Origin: Perkinsus olseni
Lineage: Eukaryota; Perkinsozoa; Perkinsida; Perkinsidae
Length of the DNA stretch: 64,000 bases
Assembly: GCA_013115135.1 (NCBI GenBank)
Contig: JABANP010000029.1
Coordinates: 1 to 64,000 of the forward strand
Direction: 5' to 3'
In this document: positions 21,425 to 34,687 of the stretch, piece after piece
Numbering within the stretch: the first letter of the stretch is position 1
Layout: the number at the start of each line of letters is the position of its first letter
The notes under the pieces: generated by a model
What the model was told of the DNA's origin: nothing
Database searches by the model: none
The model's input: the letters and a program-made list of their open reading frames with translations, nothing else
Position numbers and translations under genes: made by a program

Positions 21425-24023
21425 TCAACTTTGCATTTTGGTAAACACTCGAAGAGCGTTGTTGTACGCAGCCTCAACGACGTCTTCCCCAGCTGGGTGG
21501 ACCGACGCCACCACTGCAGCCACCTGCCCTGACCAAGCAGGGCTCGTTACGACCCTTCACCTGACCAAACAGACAAGAGTCAACGCCCTCGCTCGAGGGA
21601 GACATCTCACCAATTTGCCCTCCTCCCACTTCTCGGGCTTCTTCACTGTGTCACCATGGTACCACCAATCCTCCTTCCCCTTCAGATGCCTGTAGCTGGC
21701 ATGAGACTGGCGAATATCACAGTACCTTCCCAAGCATGCGTCTGATAATTACGAGAGCCGATACGACCACTCACGGAGCATCAGTTTCGAACATGAGCTT
21801 GTCCACTGGAATGAAGGGAACTACGTCTTGGAGACTTTCTGTCGCCCTCAAGCTACAACCATTCAGACCTGAATCGGAGGCTATTATGAAGGTGTATCAG
21901 AATTTGTGATTCAGAAAAGAGAGAGCTGAGAGTTACACTCTCTGACTAAAACACCGCAGACCTGAGGCGACTCCACAATCGGCCCGCAGAAGTTCACTCG
22001 AGGGTTACGAGAGGATTTACGGAGCTAAAAACAAGCCAGCATCTTGCATACGGAGCGCAACATCTTGAAAGCCATGAGAAGTCTCGGTCTCAGAGATCGG
22101 GACATCATCGAGTTGACGACTCGCAATATTCCATCACATCTCCAAGGTTTCGGCTGGCCAGCCCAACCTCGACTTCCAGTCTAGAATTTCCAGAGTCCTC
22201 ATCTTCAAACATCAGTATTCCCAGCTACCGCTTGAAGTCCATCTCAAACAAACGAAATCGTTAGGTTTCTAGTGCCGGAGACGACGATGGTGATGCATAG
22301 TATGAACCTCGACGTCGCTTCGCATTGAGACGCTCCGCTTTGCGGACACACCAGGACGGTTACGCTTCTTGGAGTCAGGATAGAACGAACCACAGACATA
22401 CTGTAGCAGCCACGATATGCCTCTCGTGATCGGGGCCTGTTGGTGAGCTACAGTGTATCTCACCAACAGGCTTAGACGAAGAGTTCGTCTGACGGACGAG
22501 GGCAACGTCGTTGCCGCAACGAAACCGGCTAAGGAGCATCGAGGCGCCTTAGGACCATATGAAGACAAGAGTGAAGGCCATTGGGCGCACATTTAGGCGC
22601 CTTGGGACCACATGTGCACCACAGTGCTAGGGAGTCCGCAGAACCGCCTTCGCTGTTCTCCAGCTCCTTGGCGTGACTGCAGACTGCAAGAACGTGATCA
22701 GTGGAGAAGATAGGGGTAGCCGTCAGAATGGAAAACCATAGAAGCCTACGAACTTCGGAGTCCGAAGCCTAGACCCGTCCCCAGCGTCTGCCATTCACAG
22801 TGAGCTCATCATAGGAACTGCCTGTTACCGAGAGTCCACCTTCACCGAACCCGATGTCATTCGAGGACCCAATCGTTCACCCTAGATGAGATGCCGAGCA
22901 GCACCGTGACTGCCACAGTGTGGCATATGATGTGCCGCACATCCTACCAGAGCAGATGCCATAACGATTACCGATGCACAATCCAAGACTAGTTATCAGT
23001 TTCATCTCATCGAGAGTTCCCGTGAAGCTGTGGGCCACGCCGCCGAGTCGACGCCACTTGCCCTCGTTGTTCGTCAGTATGCGACCTGTAGAGACAAAAC
23101 GGTGATGTGAAATCACCAACACATGTTGCTAAGAGCATGCTCGCTTCCGTATAAACCACAGCGGGTAGGCCCGGCCGGTCCTACAGAAATCCTCTCCGGC
23201 TTCTCGCATGTGCAAGAACATAGGCAATTGGAACTCCTCAACAAGCTGTAACTGAAGCTCGAAGTATCTGAGTTAGCGCGCACTCGAGCGAGATATGCTA
23301 TCCAATCGGAAGCATTCGCTGAAAAGAAGACGATGGCGACGGCACGGTGGCAAACAAGTGAATCAAGCACGCTATGAAGCATGGCAGAGACAAACCAGAA
23401 TCCGTGACCTCGCCCTGATAGCGAGGTGTTTGCCTATCGCCTACTTGAGCTGGGTCTCGTAGTCGCAAAACTCCGTTCTCTCCTTATCAAGCCCAATCTC
23501 GCCAATCGCTGCCACCCGGTCTGGATTCGCTGCTATTAGATCACGAAGAGCGTCAAGATGTGCTTCGGCCGTGGTGCCCTCATTTTCGAATTCTCCCACC
23601 CTCGTTGGATGGACTCCGACCGTGCAGAATCTGACGACATGCTGAACTTCCGACTCCGCCGGAACACGAATAGGTATGTCGATTATTTCAACTCACAGCT
23701 TGCCTCCCTCAGGGTCCAGTTTTTTGCACAGCTCAACAGCTTCTATGGAGTCGCTCAGGCTCCCACCACAAACCAACAGCTTCGTGCACCCTCCTCGGAA
23801 TGCTCTCTCAACCTAAGCATTCAGGAATTACCTTCCGTCCACCTAAACTATCGCGTACCACGGCCTCATAGTCCGGTTCATGCTTCTGGCTGCCACCGTG
23901 ATAAACACCCTTGAACATTCCATCCGTCAGGTTAACAGCGATGTCTATATATCGCCGGGACCCTCTGGGGGTTGCTATGGACGTCAAAGACCTCACACCT
24001 CCTGCCAGGGCAACCGAGGACAT
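21425..24023 (-). CDS. TATDN1: TATDN1-type TatD nuclease
   Basis: TatD-family metal-dependent 3'-5' DNase, TATDN1 branch. The start at 24023 gives MSSVALAGGVRSLTSIATPR, a possible targeting extension, then RRYIDIAVNLTDGMFKGVYH, matching the eukaryotic VDIGVNLTDPMFRG start that replaces the bacterial HxH. Later exons give VHPTRVGEFENEGTTAEAHL, RVAAIGEIGLDKERTEFCDY (metal-binding Glu in GE-GLD), GGVAHSFTGTLDEMKLITSL, LMFETDAP (catalytic Asp), DIRQSHASYRHLKGKEDWWY, and GRNEPCLV followed by QVAAVVASVHPAGEDVVEAA and YNNALRVFTKMQS to the stop at 21425. Between GRNEPCLV and QVAAVV the frame moves by one base near 21530 with no possible intron. A 13-bp inverted repeat lies in the intron at 22435-22471. 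Confidence 0.87.
22435..22471. repeat. Perfect 13-bp inverted repeat in TATDN1 intron
   Basis: Arms GCCTGTTGGTGAG (22435-22447) and CTCACCAACAGGC (22459-22471) with an 11-nt loop. It would form a stable RNA hairpin in the TATDN1 pre-mRNA; function unknown. Confidence 0.75.
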
Positions 24024-24162
24024 GCAAAACAAACTACATCGTTTCTTCGATGCTTCCTCTCTATCGTGCGAGAAATGGAGAGCCTCCACGGCTCTGATCG
24101 TTCCACATGGCGCAACAACAAAGCATCCAGAAAGTACAAGTCATGCGGCATGACTCATGCCA

Positions 24163-24863
24163 TCACAGTTCCTGCAGCCACCTACCCATATCTATCAGGC
24201 CATCACCAAGTCTGTTAGCCCGCCCGAGCTCGAGCCACCCCAGGTAGAACTGGATATCCTCCTCGCGCAGTACAAGACTCTCTTCGCTTGAAGCGCTCCG
24301 GGGCTCAGGCCAGAGGTCTCCGGAACCTTGAGATCTCGCGATGCTTGAATTTCCTCCAGTACCCTCTTTGACACCCGCAGAGTAGCTTGCGGCCCTCAAC
24401 AAGCGGCCGACATCCTCCAACGGTAAGTAATCCTCTGCCGGTCCTGGTAGGGAACGTATCCTCTCCCAGTCTCACGGGCTCCGAGACATACTACCATCAT
24501 ACGAAGCATGGTGGATAGAGTCTCTCACCAGCACCCTTAGTGCCTCGGGAGCCAACAGTCGCGCTGCAGAATCCACGACGTGTGCTACATCCGAGTCTGC
24601 CTAAACACGATCAACTGAGCGCGGCGCCATTGTACTATCGGCCGTAACCGTGCTGGTATCGGATGACTTCCCCCTCACCCAAAAGGGAGCACCCATATTA
24701 CATCGCCCGTACCTCTCGGCAGCCTTATCCTGCTGCTATTGGCAGCTCCACCACCCCTCCCGGTACACAGGTTTGGGATGCTGATCCAGCTACCACTGCG
24801 ATGGGCGAGAACCAACAGCCTCCGCAGAGCACTCAGATCATTATCGTCTGGATACCATGACAT
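24163..24863 (-). CDS. Small protein, possible histone-fold (TAF-like)
   Basis: Family not certain. The start at 24863 gives MSWYPDDNDLSALRRLLVLA. An exon near 24490-24600 reads DSDVAHVVDSAARLLAPEAL and RVLVRDSIHHASYDGSMS, an amphipathic helix of histone-fold alpha-2 length, and the following exon has EDYLPLEDVGRLLRAAS, which resembles the loop and alpha-3 of TAF10-like histone folds (Y-L-ED-L..L). The C-terminus is LVLREEDIQFYLGWLELGRA and ends MGRWLQEL at 24163. The exon border near 24460 is not resolved. It lies just upstream of TATDN1 on the same strand. The histone-fold call rests on pattern only; it could be another helical protein. Confidence 0.4.
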
Positions 24864-25237
24864 GTTGGCGATTCTTCAACTACTTAGAAAACGCGAATCC
24901 TGCTTCTCTTCCCCCTACTCGGCTATTAGCAGGCGGCTAATCAGTTAAGCAAGCTATTCAATCTCCAAGTGGCCGCTCGCCATTCAGCCGCACATGGCGG
25001 GCACTCATTCCTGCCCGACTGTTGCTGACTTTCCTATACGGCAGATACCACACCTAACAAAACACACACGTCTGCATGAAACGCCTCCGTTAAAGTACAG
25101 AAGGAGTTGGGACCTCCAAGCGACTCGCTTGAAGCGAGACCCTTGTCATTCAGTGGAGGGATATTCAACCGCAGGTATAATGTCATTATAATAATGATGA
25201 GGTCCTGGCTTTCTAACCGGGCTGTGCCCTTTTTTCC

Positions 25238-27616
25238 TTAGTGCGCGTTGCGGGCGAGTTTAACCCTGACTCTGTGCCATGAATTGTTGACCAACCCTCG
25301 GACGTTCCAAATAGTTACCGGCCTCTCTGGCTGAGTATTATTGGCATCATCGATGGCTCGAACAATAATCTGCTCAGAATCTTTACTGTGCGCTCGAGAA
25401 GATGAGCTGTGAGCCGACCTCAACCTCCTGCGTCTCCTCAGGTGGCCCTACATCGATGAGAGATGACTCAGGCCCGCCTGGCGGTATCGATACCACTGCC
25501 GACCAAAGTACCCACGACCAAGCGCGGCCAAAACTGCGGGAAAAAATACCGCCCGTTGGGATAGGAGCCCGGGGCCTTTTCCGCCTTACTCCCCTTTTCT
25601 TTCTGGATTTTCCTCCATCATCGCCGGACTCCAGTTTCTGCCTCCGTCGACAGAAACATCAACCGCTTTCACCCGACGACCACCGCCAGAGTAAGCGTAG
25701 CTACGAGGAGGGCAAACTACCCCTACCAGGCTTCGAACCCGAGACCTTACCCTTTGCATACAAACTCATTCTGCTCATCCAACGACACAGTTGCTCCTTC
25801 CACCGGATGGCAGATTGCGCTGGTCACCGGCATAACTTGCAGGGCATCAGCATCTTCCGCGCCGTCCTCGTTATGTTCCTACCAAGCTTGCTTTCGCGCG
25901 CCACGAAATTGAACCGCACAGACACTGCCCACTTGTAAAAATTTATAATCGCTCTTTTGCCAAAATGAGGGACTTTCTTCCCTCTCCAAACAGACTCTTG
26001 ACAACCACTTGACATTCCTGAGGATATCTCCTTCCCACCCAGGTTCGATCCCCGGCAAGGGTACCTGGCTCCGGCTAATCCCGGTGCCACAACTCTAACA
26101 GGCCAGCCATGATCGACTGGCAGGGGCTCTCCGTTCATCTCAAGCGCTAGTATAACATCGCCGTTCTGACTCAATGCCTACAGCAGATCCGGTCAGGGCC
26201 GATAGACTCATAGTGACCAACCTTAGCAGCCGGTACGCTAGCGCCGTAGTTCTGCTGACCATCGCCATCCCTACCCCAGAATTGAACATGACCTTCGGAG
26301 GCCAGCTCTTCGGGTATCCTCTCATCGCCATAGACGTACTGCAGTACTTCACTCAAGCGGGGACCCGTCCACGTGGCATTGGATATGGCACCCAGTGTCC
26401 AGTTCAGACCTGTGGCCCGTCCGTGAGCATCTCACACAGTGCTACTGCAATCACCTTTCACTGGTGGTTTCCCCTCGAGCCTTCGGTTGAACTCAGACCT
26501 CCGATTGCCAGCGCATTGAATGACGGCACTGACGGTATGCTGGGGGAACTTCTCCTTCAACTCATCAACGGTGAGCTCAACAGCCTCCTTCAGACCCACA
26601 CCTTCGAACCGCACCACGGGCTTCTCGGGAGGAGGAGGGACGGGAAAATGATTTCGAACGAAGAAGAGTGCATTGGGGGTCTCGAATGAATCCACGAGGA
26701 GCTCGAGCGGCGCTTCGGCGTTGCATGGCTGCTGCGATCGGAACTGCAAGGCCTGTAAGAACCACATGACCGGCTCGGCGAATGGTCGGCGATGCCTTAC
26801 GGGATGGCGGTGATCTGGCTCAAACCGAAAAGGGTCATCGTCGCTCTTCTTAGACTGACTACTGGCTCGGGCGTAATCCTCAGGATCGAGATTGCCTATG
26901 ATCAGGCTAAGATACCATCCCCTCAGCTGAGGCTTCATCCACCTATCCTCATGGCTTCGAGCATATGGCTAATCTCTGGAAGTTGCAAATGCTGACGATA
27001 GAGTCGCCAAAAGTCGTCCACCGCCCCTCCTGGACAGCAGCAGAAATCACAGGTAAAATGGACAGTGACCTCATCGGCGACCTGCTGCCATTAGAATCTT
27101 CTCCTTCCCTCCGGAGTGCTCCTTGACGAAGTCCGTAATATCGTATACGCCCTCCTTGAAGGTCACCCAAACGCTCAGCCCCTCTTTGTTGTGCTCAGCC
27201 ACCTAACCAGCCACCAGCCGACGCCACACGCAACCCATGCCCCCTCCACCTCCGAGGCCTTGTAGGTCCTCAAGCCTTCAACAGGTTGACCGAAATTCGG
27301 ATGGAACTTCTTCTCGTCATCGACGGTTGCCTCTTCGCAACGCGAGTGGCCAGAGCGCTGCGAATCGCAGTACAACAGGGCGGCGGATGCGGCCGCTGCA
27401 AAGACTAACGCTGCTGACGTGCGGCGGTAAGATCCACCTGAAATGCAGCGATTGCAAATGTGGATCCAAGCAGGACCCTATACCATCACTCAGTTCAGCG
27501 TACGGCATGCCATTCACGATGCCGACGCCTAAGGTGCAACAAGACGGCGCCTGCTTGGAGATAGTCGAGATGGCCCGACAGATGGCCGGACGGAAGAAGC
27601 CTGACCATCGGTTCAT
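25238..27616 (-). CDS. SUOX: Sulfite oxidase with cytochrome b5 domain
   Basis: Mitochondrial sulfite oxidase, which oxidises sulfite to sulfate using molybdopterin and haem. The start at 27616 gives [20 protein letters not shown], a basic presequence. A short exon [20 protein letters not shown] leads into the cytochrome b5 domain [20 protein letters not shown] with [11 protein letters not shown]. The Mo domain follows: [20 protein letters not shown] then [15 protein letters not shown], whose Cys is the Mo ligand; [26 protein letters not shown] joined across a 47-nt intron to [15 protein letters not shown]. The dimerisation domain has [37 protein letters not shown] and [20 protein letters not shown], ending at 25238. 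Three introns carry two different recurrent elements (25701-25750, around 25899, 26018-26064). Same strand as its neighbours. Confidence 0.93.
25701..25750 (-). repeat. 50-nt SUOX intron carrying sense tRNA T-arm
   Basis: Minus-strand intron GTAAGGTCTC to CTCCTCGTAG; removal joins NEFVCKG to YAYSGGGR with conserved sulfite oxidase reading. It contains TCGGGTTCGAAGCCTGG in the same sense as the gene, a T-arm with five pairs including wobbles and an exact B-box. Confidence 0.8.
25899..25910. repeat. CGCCACGAAATT element in SUOX intron
   Basis: On the minus strand it reads AATTTCGTGGCG, between the exon ending DYKFLQVGS and the exon with [11 protein letters not shown]; intron ends are not fixed exactly. 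The element is in the reverse orientation relative to the BBS9 and tepsin-like gene introns. Confidence 0.65.
26018..26064 (-). repeat. 47-nt SUOX intron carrying antisense tRNA T-arm
   Basis: Minus-strand intron GTACCCTTGC to GATATCCTCAG; removal joins PGLAGAR to NVKWLSRV exactly as in sulfite oxidases. Plus strand contains CCAGGTTCGATCCCCGG, a T-arm with four of five pairs and an exact B-box. Confidence 0.85.
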
Positions 27617-28040
27617 GTGACGAGAGGACAACAAAAACTGACGAGTGTCAAACAGTTGGAGCCAGATGCCCTCGGGCGGCCCCAGCGACGGTGCTCCTCC
27701 ACCCCGGAGGCCACCACCGTTGGCAGAACGGCGGTAGAGAACCATCAAGACATTAGCCATTGTCTACACCGTGAGACAACCTTCACCTCAATCAGAAGAC
27801 TGCGGGCTAGCAGTTCAGACTGATACGTAGTTCAAACAGCATTTGCGAGGCCTCTTGGCTCAAGATCGAGTCCTCCCAGTGCTAACTCAAGGGCGTCATT
27901 GACTACGGAGTCGATGGAGTATCCGTCCACGGGAGCAGAAACGCCTGGTAGACCAACACCACGTCCGAGAGGGAGTTGCTAGAAACGAGCGGAGGATAAC
28001 ACTCCGGTACAGGAACATCGCGAGACGAGCACTCTTTCAA
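27617..28040. other. Intergenic between SUOX and PLPBP, no gene seen
   Basis: About 420 bases with only short frames. Contains TTGGCTCAAG at about 27855, considered and rejected as a spliced-leader relic. Confidence 0.4.
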
Positions 28041-29344
<1,304 letters not shown>

Positions 29345-29719
29345 AAGCGATAAAACTCTATAACACACTGACGACCGAGATGACACTACTGAAAGCTTTC
29401 TGGGCGAGTATGAGTTCCAACTTTAACGACGGGAAAGGGCCCAGTCAGACTGTCATCGACGTATATTGATCTGAATCCATATCGAGTGGTTGCGCGTGAC
29501 GCTTCAGCGGAATATTCCTCAAAGACGCTTATCCTTGAATCGAGAATCTATCGAGAGCGTACCGCGGCACTGCACTCACGACAACACCATCATGCAGTCC
29601 GGCCGAGCCCGACAGATCCCTCCTGCCTACGGGGAAGAACTGATGGGATACTACCGTGGAGGGACTACCCGTCGAGAACCAGACACTAGTAGCGGGTAAG
29701 AAGTAGAAACTCATCATGA

Positions 29720-32216
29720 TCAGACAGCAAAATCATCGAAACTTTCAGCCACTTGATGGCCCTCCTCCACCAGTTGTACACAATCCACCGCAGCGTTGCC
29801 CTCCCGAACGACCACCGCTGTTCGACCTGATAAGGGCAAAGCCAACTTGACCGCGCGCCACGAAATTCCATCATCTCACAGCCGACTGCCTTTGGCTGCT
29901 CTGGCCTCCCCCGGAATGTCCGTGAAGAAAAAGATATCTCTCGGAGCAACTCCGAGCGACAGAGCGATCTGCTGGTAGGCCTCGGGGGTCTGCTTGCTGT
30001 GGCCTCCCACCGAGGTCGGGTCGAAATAGCAAGATATCAACCTGCAGGAAGCCTAGCGAAACTGAAGCCATTCAGGACTTACCGGGTCATATCCATGCAC
30101 GGCGTCTGTTCATCATAGCAGTACTTGTAGATGAGCTGTTGCGCCTCTCTACTTCCACTACTAAAAATCGCTATCCTCGCGCCCCTCGATTGCCACTCTT
30201 CCCAGCATGGCCGCACATCCGAGAACATCGGAGCTCGCAGCGCGCCCGTCTCGTAAGATTCCCTCCAGATAAGCCCTTGCGCTGTTTTCAGAGCTGGCTC
30301 TTTCCTATCAGCAGCAATCCACGCCTTCATCTCTGCTGCCACCTCCTCGGATGACTTCCCCTGCAGTTCTGCCGGCAGCAGCTTCCTCACCTACACCAGC
30401 CGGCTCAACCGACTTAGTGCCATCACCCTACCTGAGCCCCCTCCTTGTCATCCCAGTGGGAAGCAAGCCACGAATCTATCTTGTCCCTTGCTAGCGGGAA
30501 AAGTTTGTCCTTGACAAAAGTGATGGGAGTAGTGGTGCCCTCGACATCAAAGAGTAACTGAGAGATAACCGCCTGAGGACCACGGTGAAGGGGCTGTCTT
30601 CACTACAACTAGACCGAGGAGGTCTCCTCTGCATATCCTCGGAATCTTCGCGGGGCGCACCAACTTCGCCTCTTCCACCGCGTACTGAGCTGCAAGAGAG
30701 CCAATGCAACAGAAGAGCGAATCTCATGTTCCCAAATATACAGACTACTGCCTTCACTACAATTTCATATTAACACCGAGCTCGAAAAAGACCCCCTTTC
30801 TCGAGAGAGAGTTGAAGCACGCTGGCAGACGACCCCGTTCCTACCGAGCCAAGTGAGACACTCCAAGTGCCTCTGCGCTTCCACCCAAGACCTTTCCCCA
30901 CACATACAGGCCATGGTTCTCGACCAAGACTGCCGGTGGTGATCCTTGGGTATCATCCAACACCCTGCCAAGCTCCGGGCAGAGGTCCTTCTCATGGGGA
31001 GTATTACGGATGATAGGCACCAACAAAGGCTGGTTTGTATCTGAGAGGCGAGACAGGCACTCCGTCCCCACTGCAATCGTGCACTCGGTTGCTGGCGAGA
31101 ACTTCAAGGGGCCACTGCGAAGCGTCAGGCAATAGACTCTAGACTGCTCCCATCTCTCCCGTCTCACGCCCGTTTATCACTATCTATAACACACAACCAC
31201 GCTGTACATAGACTAGCCCTGGGATACTCCTCCACAAACTGCAGTATGAGCGCTGAAAATCCACTGAGTAGAGACTCCACTCCGGGAGGTTCCGGCTTGC
31301 GAGCCTAGAGCTCTGAAAGCTGTATAAGAGGATACAAATTTTCGTGTACCTCTAAGGCTTGTGCTGTACTATCTCCTCGACCACACGCCTATAATGATCG
31401 TCCTCACAGACCTCCTTCATTTTGAACCTCCGATCGACACCCTCCGTCTCCTTGCTCTCTACTACCCACAATGAATGACTCTTAATCTCTAAGACTCGTG
31501 GATTTCAGTGACTGTTCTTGTGCTAGTACGCTTCCCATTCTGCGAGCGATGAGGTGACTCACTGCCGTAACCGCGAATTCCCTTGAGCATTTCCTGGTCC
31601 TCCGGCGCCCTCCACTTGAGTAGGGGTGAAGCATTCGCCGAAAGTCGCCTTTCGTCGATATTGGCCGCCAAAGCCAACGCTTCATGATGGGAGTGTAGCA
31701 CGCATGTGCGTTCACTCATACCAACTTTTTCATAAATCATCTTGACAACCTCCCAAGAGTCTGTAAGCTTCCGAGGAATTTCGTCGTTTCTTGGTGGCTC
31801 CAAAACCTCGCCACTAGAAACGCACACCTGAAAGAGCCCGAATGCACACTACCCGCGCGGTAGCTAAGGAGGGTCGCTCAGCACAAGAAAATTCGAGTGA
31901 CTGCCGATCGCGGCTTGACAGTGAATCGAACGCATATTCGGCTAGCATTGAGGGGCAGGAAGCCCAGTTCGCTCCTACCGTGCGAGGCGACTAAGAAGTC
32001 TCGAGAACTGCTCGATGCGACGATCATAGATCTCACCAGGAATAGATCTCTGCGGCCAGTGAGCTCTGCCTTAAGGTACCCGCTGGGGGTAACGAGCGCC
32101 AGATCGCCGAATCTCATGGAAGCACAGCCCGACGTCCCCTTCATATGACCGCTGGCCTCGAGATGCCGACATATCTTGGCGAGCCGATCACCGGCCAAGT
32201 CTATCTCCTCGGACAT
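29720..32216 (-). CDS. Fused methylthioribulose-1-P dehydratase / enolase-phosphatase (DEP1-type)
   Basis: Bifunctional methionine-salvage enzyme. The N-terminal half is MtnB (class II aldolase fold): start at 32216, MSEEIDLAGDRLAKICRHLE, GHMKGTSGCASMRFG, VLHSHHEALALAANIDERRL (zinc His), EDQEMLKGIRGYG, PLLVPIIRNTPHEKDLCPEL and VLVENHGLYVWGK. The C-terminal half is MtnC (HAD): LLFDVEGTTTPITFVKDKLF, AQGLIWRESYETGALRAPMF, GARIAIFSSGSREAQQLIYK, TPEAYQQIALSLGVAPRDIF region and VVVREGNAAVDCVQL, ending at 29720. In-phase introns link the halves through YAVEEAKLVRPAKIPRICRG, similar to the linker of plant DEP1. MtnB dehydrates 5-methylthioribulose-1-P; MtnC makes the acireductone. One base too many occurs near 30895 between YVWGK and SWVEAQRHLECLTWL. 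The 53-nt intron 29827-29879 carries the CGCCACGAAATT element. Confidence 0.87.
29827..29879 (-). repeat. 53-nt intron carrying reversed CGCCACGAAATT element
   Basis: Minus-strand intron GTGAGATGATGG to CCCTTATCAG in the MtnC half; removal joins AAKAVGC to RTAVVVREGN. The element lies at 29856-29867 and reads AATTTCGTGGCG on the gene strand. Confidence 0.8.
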
Positions 32217-34687
32217 TGGAAACAAGCTTGGAAGTATCAAGCGAGTCCGACTATTAATACACTGTAACGAAAGTACTAAGCGATTGCCTGGCGAAAAAAA
32301 CTTCGTGAGGACTGCAAACTGCATATCTTCGACTCCCCCCTGAGCACCACGGGACTCCCACGTGAGCCAGCCATCAACTCAGCGTGGCGCTTAGTATGCA
32401 AATGGTGTAACACAATTCGTCCTGTTTTGCGCAGCTTCTCTTCACCACCTGGGTGCTGCCGTCAGCCCTACCACGTAAGGCTTGTTACTGCTCCTCACCT
32501 GAGCGGGCAGGGGAGAGAGATGGCGAAACCCGATGATACTATGTGAACTGAACGTCTCCAGCTCTAAAACTCCTGGAACTTGTGCCCAGTAGGCACCTGA
32601 CCTTTACCAACGATAGTGCCACGAATCTCTACGGTAAAATTTCGGTAAGGGCCTTCCCTGTCCCTTAATGCAACACCTACAATGATCGTTGACTCAACGA
32701 CGTTGAGCAATCGTCTTCAGAATCACCATAACATCACCGTTGATTCATCAACCCCCGGCAGGGGTCCCCTGCGGTGAACAATCCCACCCGGCAGCATAGC
32801 AATTGAGCGGCCTCGGCGCGCTCATCACATGGCCTTTGGGCCTATCACTCAGTCGACGATGCAGTAGTAGTACTAGTCGGACCAGCCCGACTACTAGTTT
32901 TCTTGTACGGACCAGTCAGCTCACCTGACTCAGTTGCCCCACTAGTCCGCGGCACCAGCTGCTTCCACTCAGACTGGGCTCACGTCATGTCGCCTGATAG
33001 CCAACATATAACTGATACGGGCACCGGTCTAGCAGGCCAATCTGATTATACTCGGTACCTGTTGTCCTCGGAGGACGTGCAGCACGCCTAGGGCTTCTGC
33101 TGTCCATCTGAGCTCATCATCCCCGCTCAATTGTTCATATCCTCCTGCGCGCGCTCATCGTTCCAAGGTCGTGCAGGGAATGATTAGCTTATCAGCCTGG
33201 CCTTTGATAAAATTAAACACTCGACTAAAGTGAGCCGAGCATACATACGTTGCAGGTGATCGCGTTCAGCTTCGAATCTCAGGTCCTGGTACCCGCTCGA
33301 CTTGTTTGGGACGCCCTTAGATTTAGAGGGATATTCCGACGCCTTCATTGACTTGTGAAGCCGCGGGTATACAGCGGATCGGTCTCAAAGTATGCCACCG
33401 TTTGCCGAGTTGAGACGGGATCATGGTTCATGAGTAGAGCATCATAGCTGTGACGTTTCTTCACATTCCATTCGTCCACTTTCATTTTACCAGACTTCAT
33501 CTTAGTGAGGCGAGTACGGCAGGCATTACAGAGTACCTCAGGTAGTCTAAAGGTAACTATCTCAGCGTGGAAGTCAACTTAGTAGCGTTACAGAGCTCGT
33601 TCGCAATTTGCGAATCGCAAACCTCTCGGGTTGGAGGTATAGCCGTCATGCCGACTGGCTCTCCGCACTGTCCGTACATTCACAGTGAGTGACTCACTAG
33701 GTTCATGAACCATGGCGCTCCCCAGAGAAGGGAGAACGCAAAACTGTACTGACACTACATACGAAGAGTTCGTTCTTATTGGAAATAAGAGTAGAATGAA
33801 GACAAGAGCAATGCGGAGAGAAATGCCCTTAACGCTCTGCCGATACGGCTTCCCTTCACACAAACCACGGAAAATATCCGTCGGAAATTTCCAAACATCA
33901 ATGTGAGGTAATTACCCAGTGTCACAGTCTTTTCTTCGTAAGAAATTCTTCACCCGCCCAGAGAAGGGGATGGACGTTCCGGCAGTATTTCAATGTTCTA
34001 CGGTTTTGTGCGCTGTTCCCCAGCATACACAATTACCCTTCACGCCCTCATGGTCAGTGTAACCCTGATCCAGCATCCGCGAGTGGTATCCAAAGGAGAG
34101 ATATCTGGCAGGCTGTCAAAGTGAACCTAAAAATGCGTCCAGTGCAACACAGTCAACGAAGTCTCGAGGCTAGGTGACCCACTGAGTGGGTCCCGTTCGC
34201 GGTGAATGGGTCCCACTCATCGCGAACGGCAAGGAGGCAGTCTAGGCTAGTTCAAACAGATTGATGGGAAGCCCATTTGTCGACGCACATTCTATAAGTG
34301 ATACGCTGACCATCCCATCCAGCCGCACCTACCAAATCTTCAATTTCTTGCTTCCACTTGCATTTCCTCCACAGCCTGCCCATTAACCCCACCTGCCAAC
34401 TCAGCAGCCTTCAGGAACGGTAAAGGAAACGTACGTCAGCCATCGTGGAGGATAGGCTCCACGACAGCAAAGTGAGGAACAATAAACAACCGCTACAGCT
34501 GCGACGCCGTGACGCGGACTGGTGATGACGTGGGATGATTTACATCCGAGCTTTGGTACGGTGATGAGACGGGGCGTTGGCCTTCCGTTCGCTATAGGCC
34601 TCGAGAATGTTCTTCTTGCTAGCGGCATCCAGGGACTTCTTATACCGTTGCAGCGGAGCAATGACCTGATGCGTATCTTTACTATAA
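32217..34687. other. 2.5-kb gene-poor stretch
   Basis: No protein gene is supported: open frames on both strands are short and lack family motifs. Several inverted repeats occur (for example 34176-34229) and an ACTAGTCGG / CCGACTAC pair near 32870-32900. The sequence around 32533-32560 has a GATGATA followed by CTGA that resembles snoRNA boxes C and D but lacks a terminal stem. Confidence 0.4.
34176..34229. repeat. Two adjacent hairpins
   Basis: A near-palindrome GACCCACTGAGTGGGTC (34176-34192) is followed at once by an imperfect inverted repeat whose arms are CCGTTCGCGGTGAATGGG (34193-34210) and CCCACTCATCGCGAACGG (34212-34229). No coding sequence surrounds it. Confidence 0.7.

Noticed and set aside
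27846..27865. TTGGCTCAAG resembling the end of the dinoflagellate/perkinsid spliced leader
   Set aside because: Only ten bases match, the preceding bases differ, and it is not upstream of a plus-strand gene.
32530..32600. Box C/D snoRNA-like GATGATA and CTGA
   Set aside because: No terminal stem and no convincing second box pair; such short boxes are common by chance.
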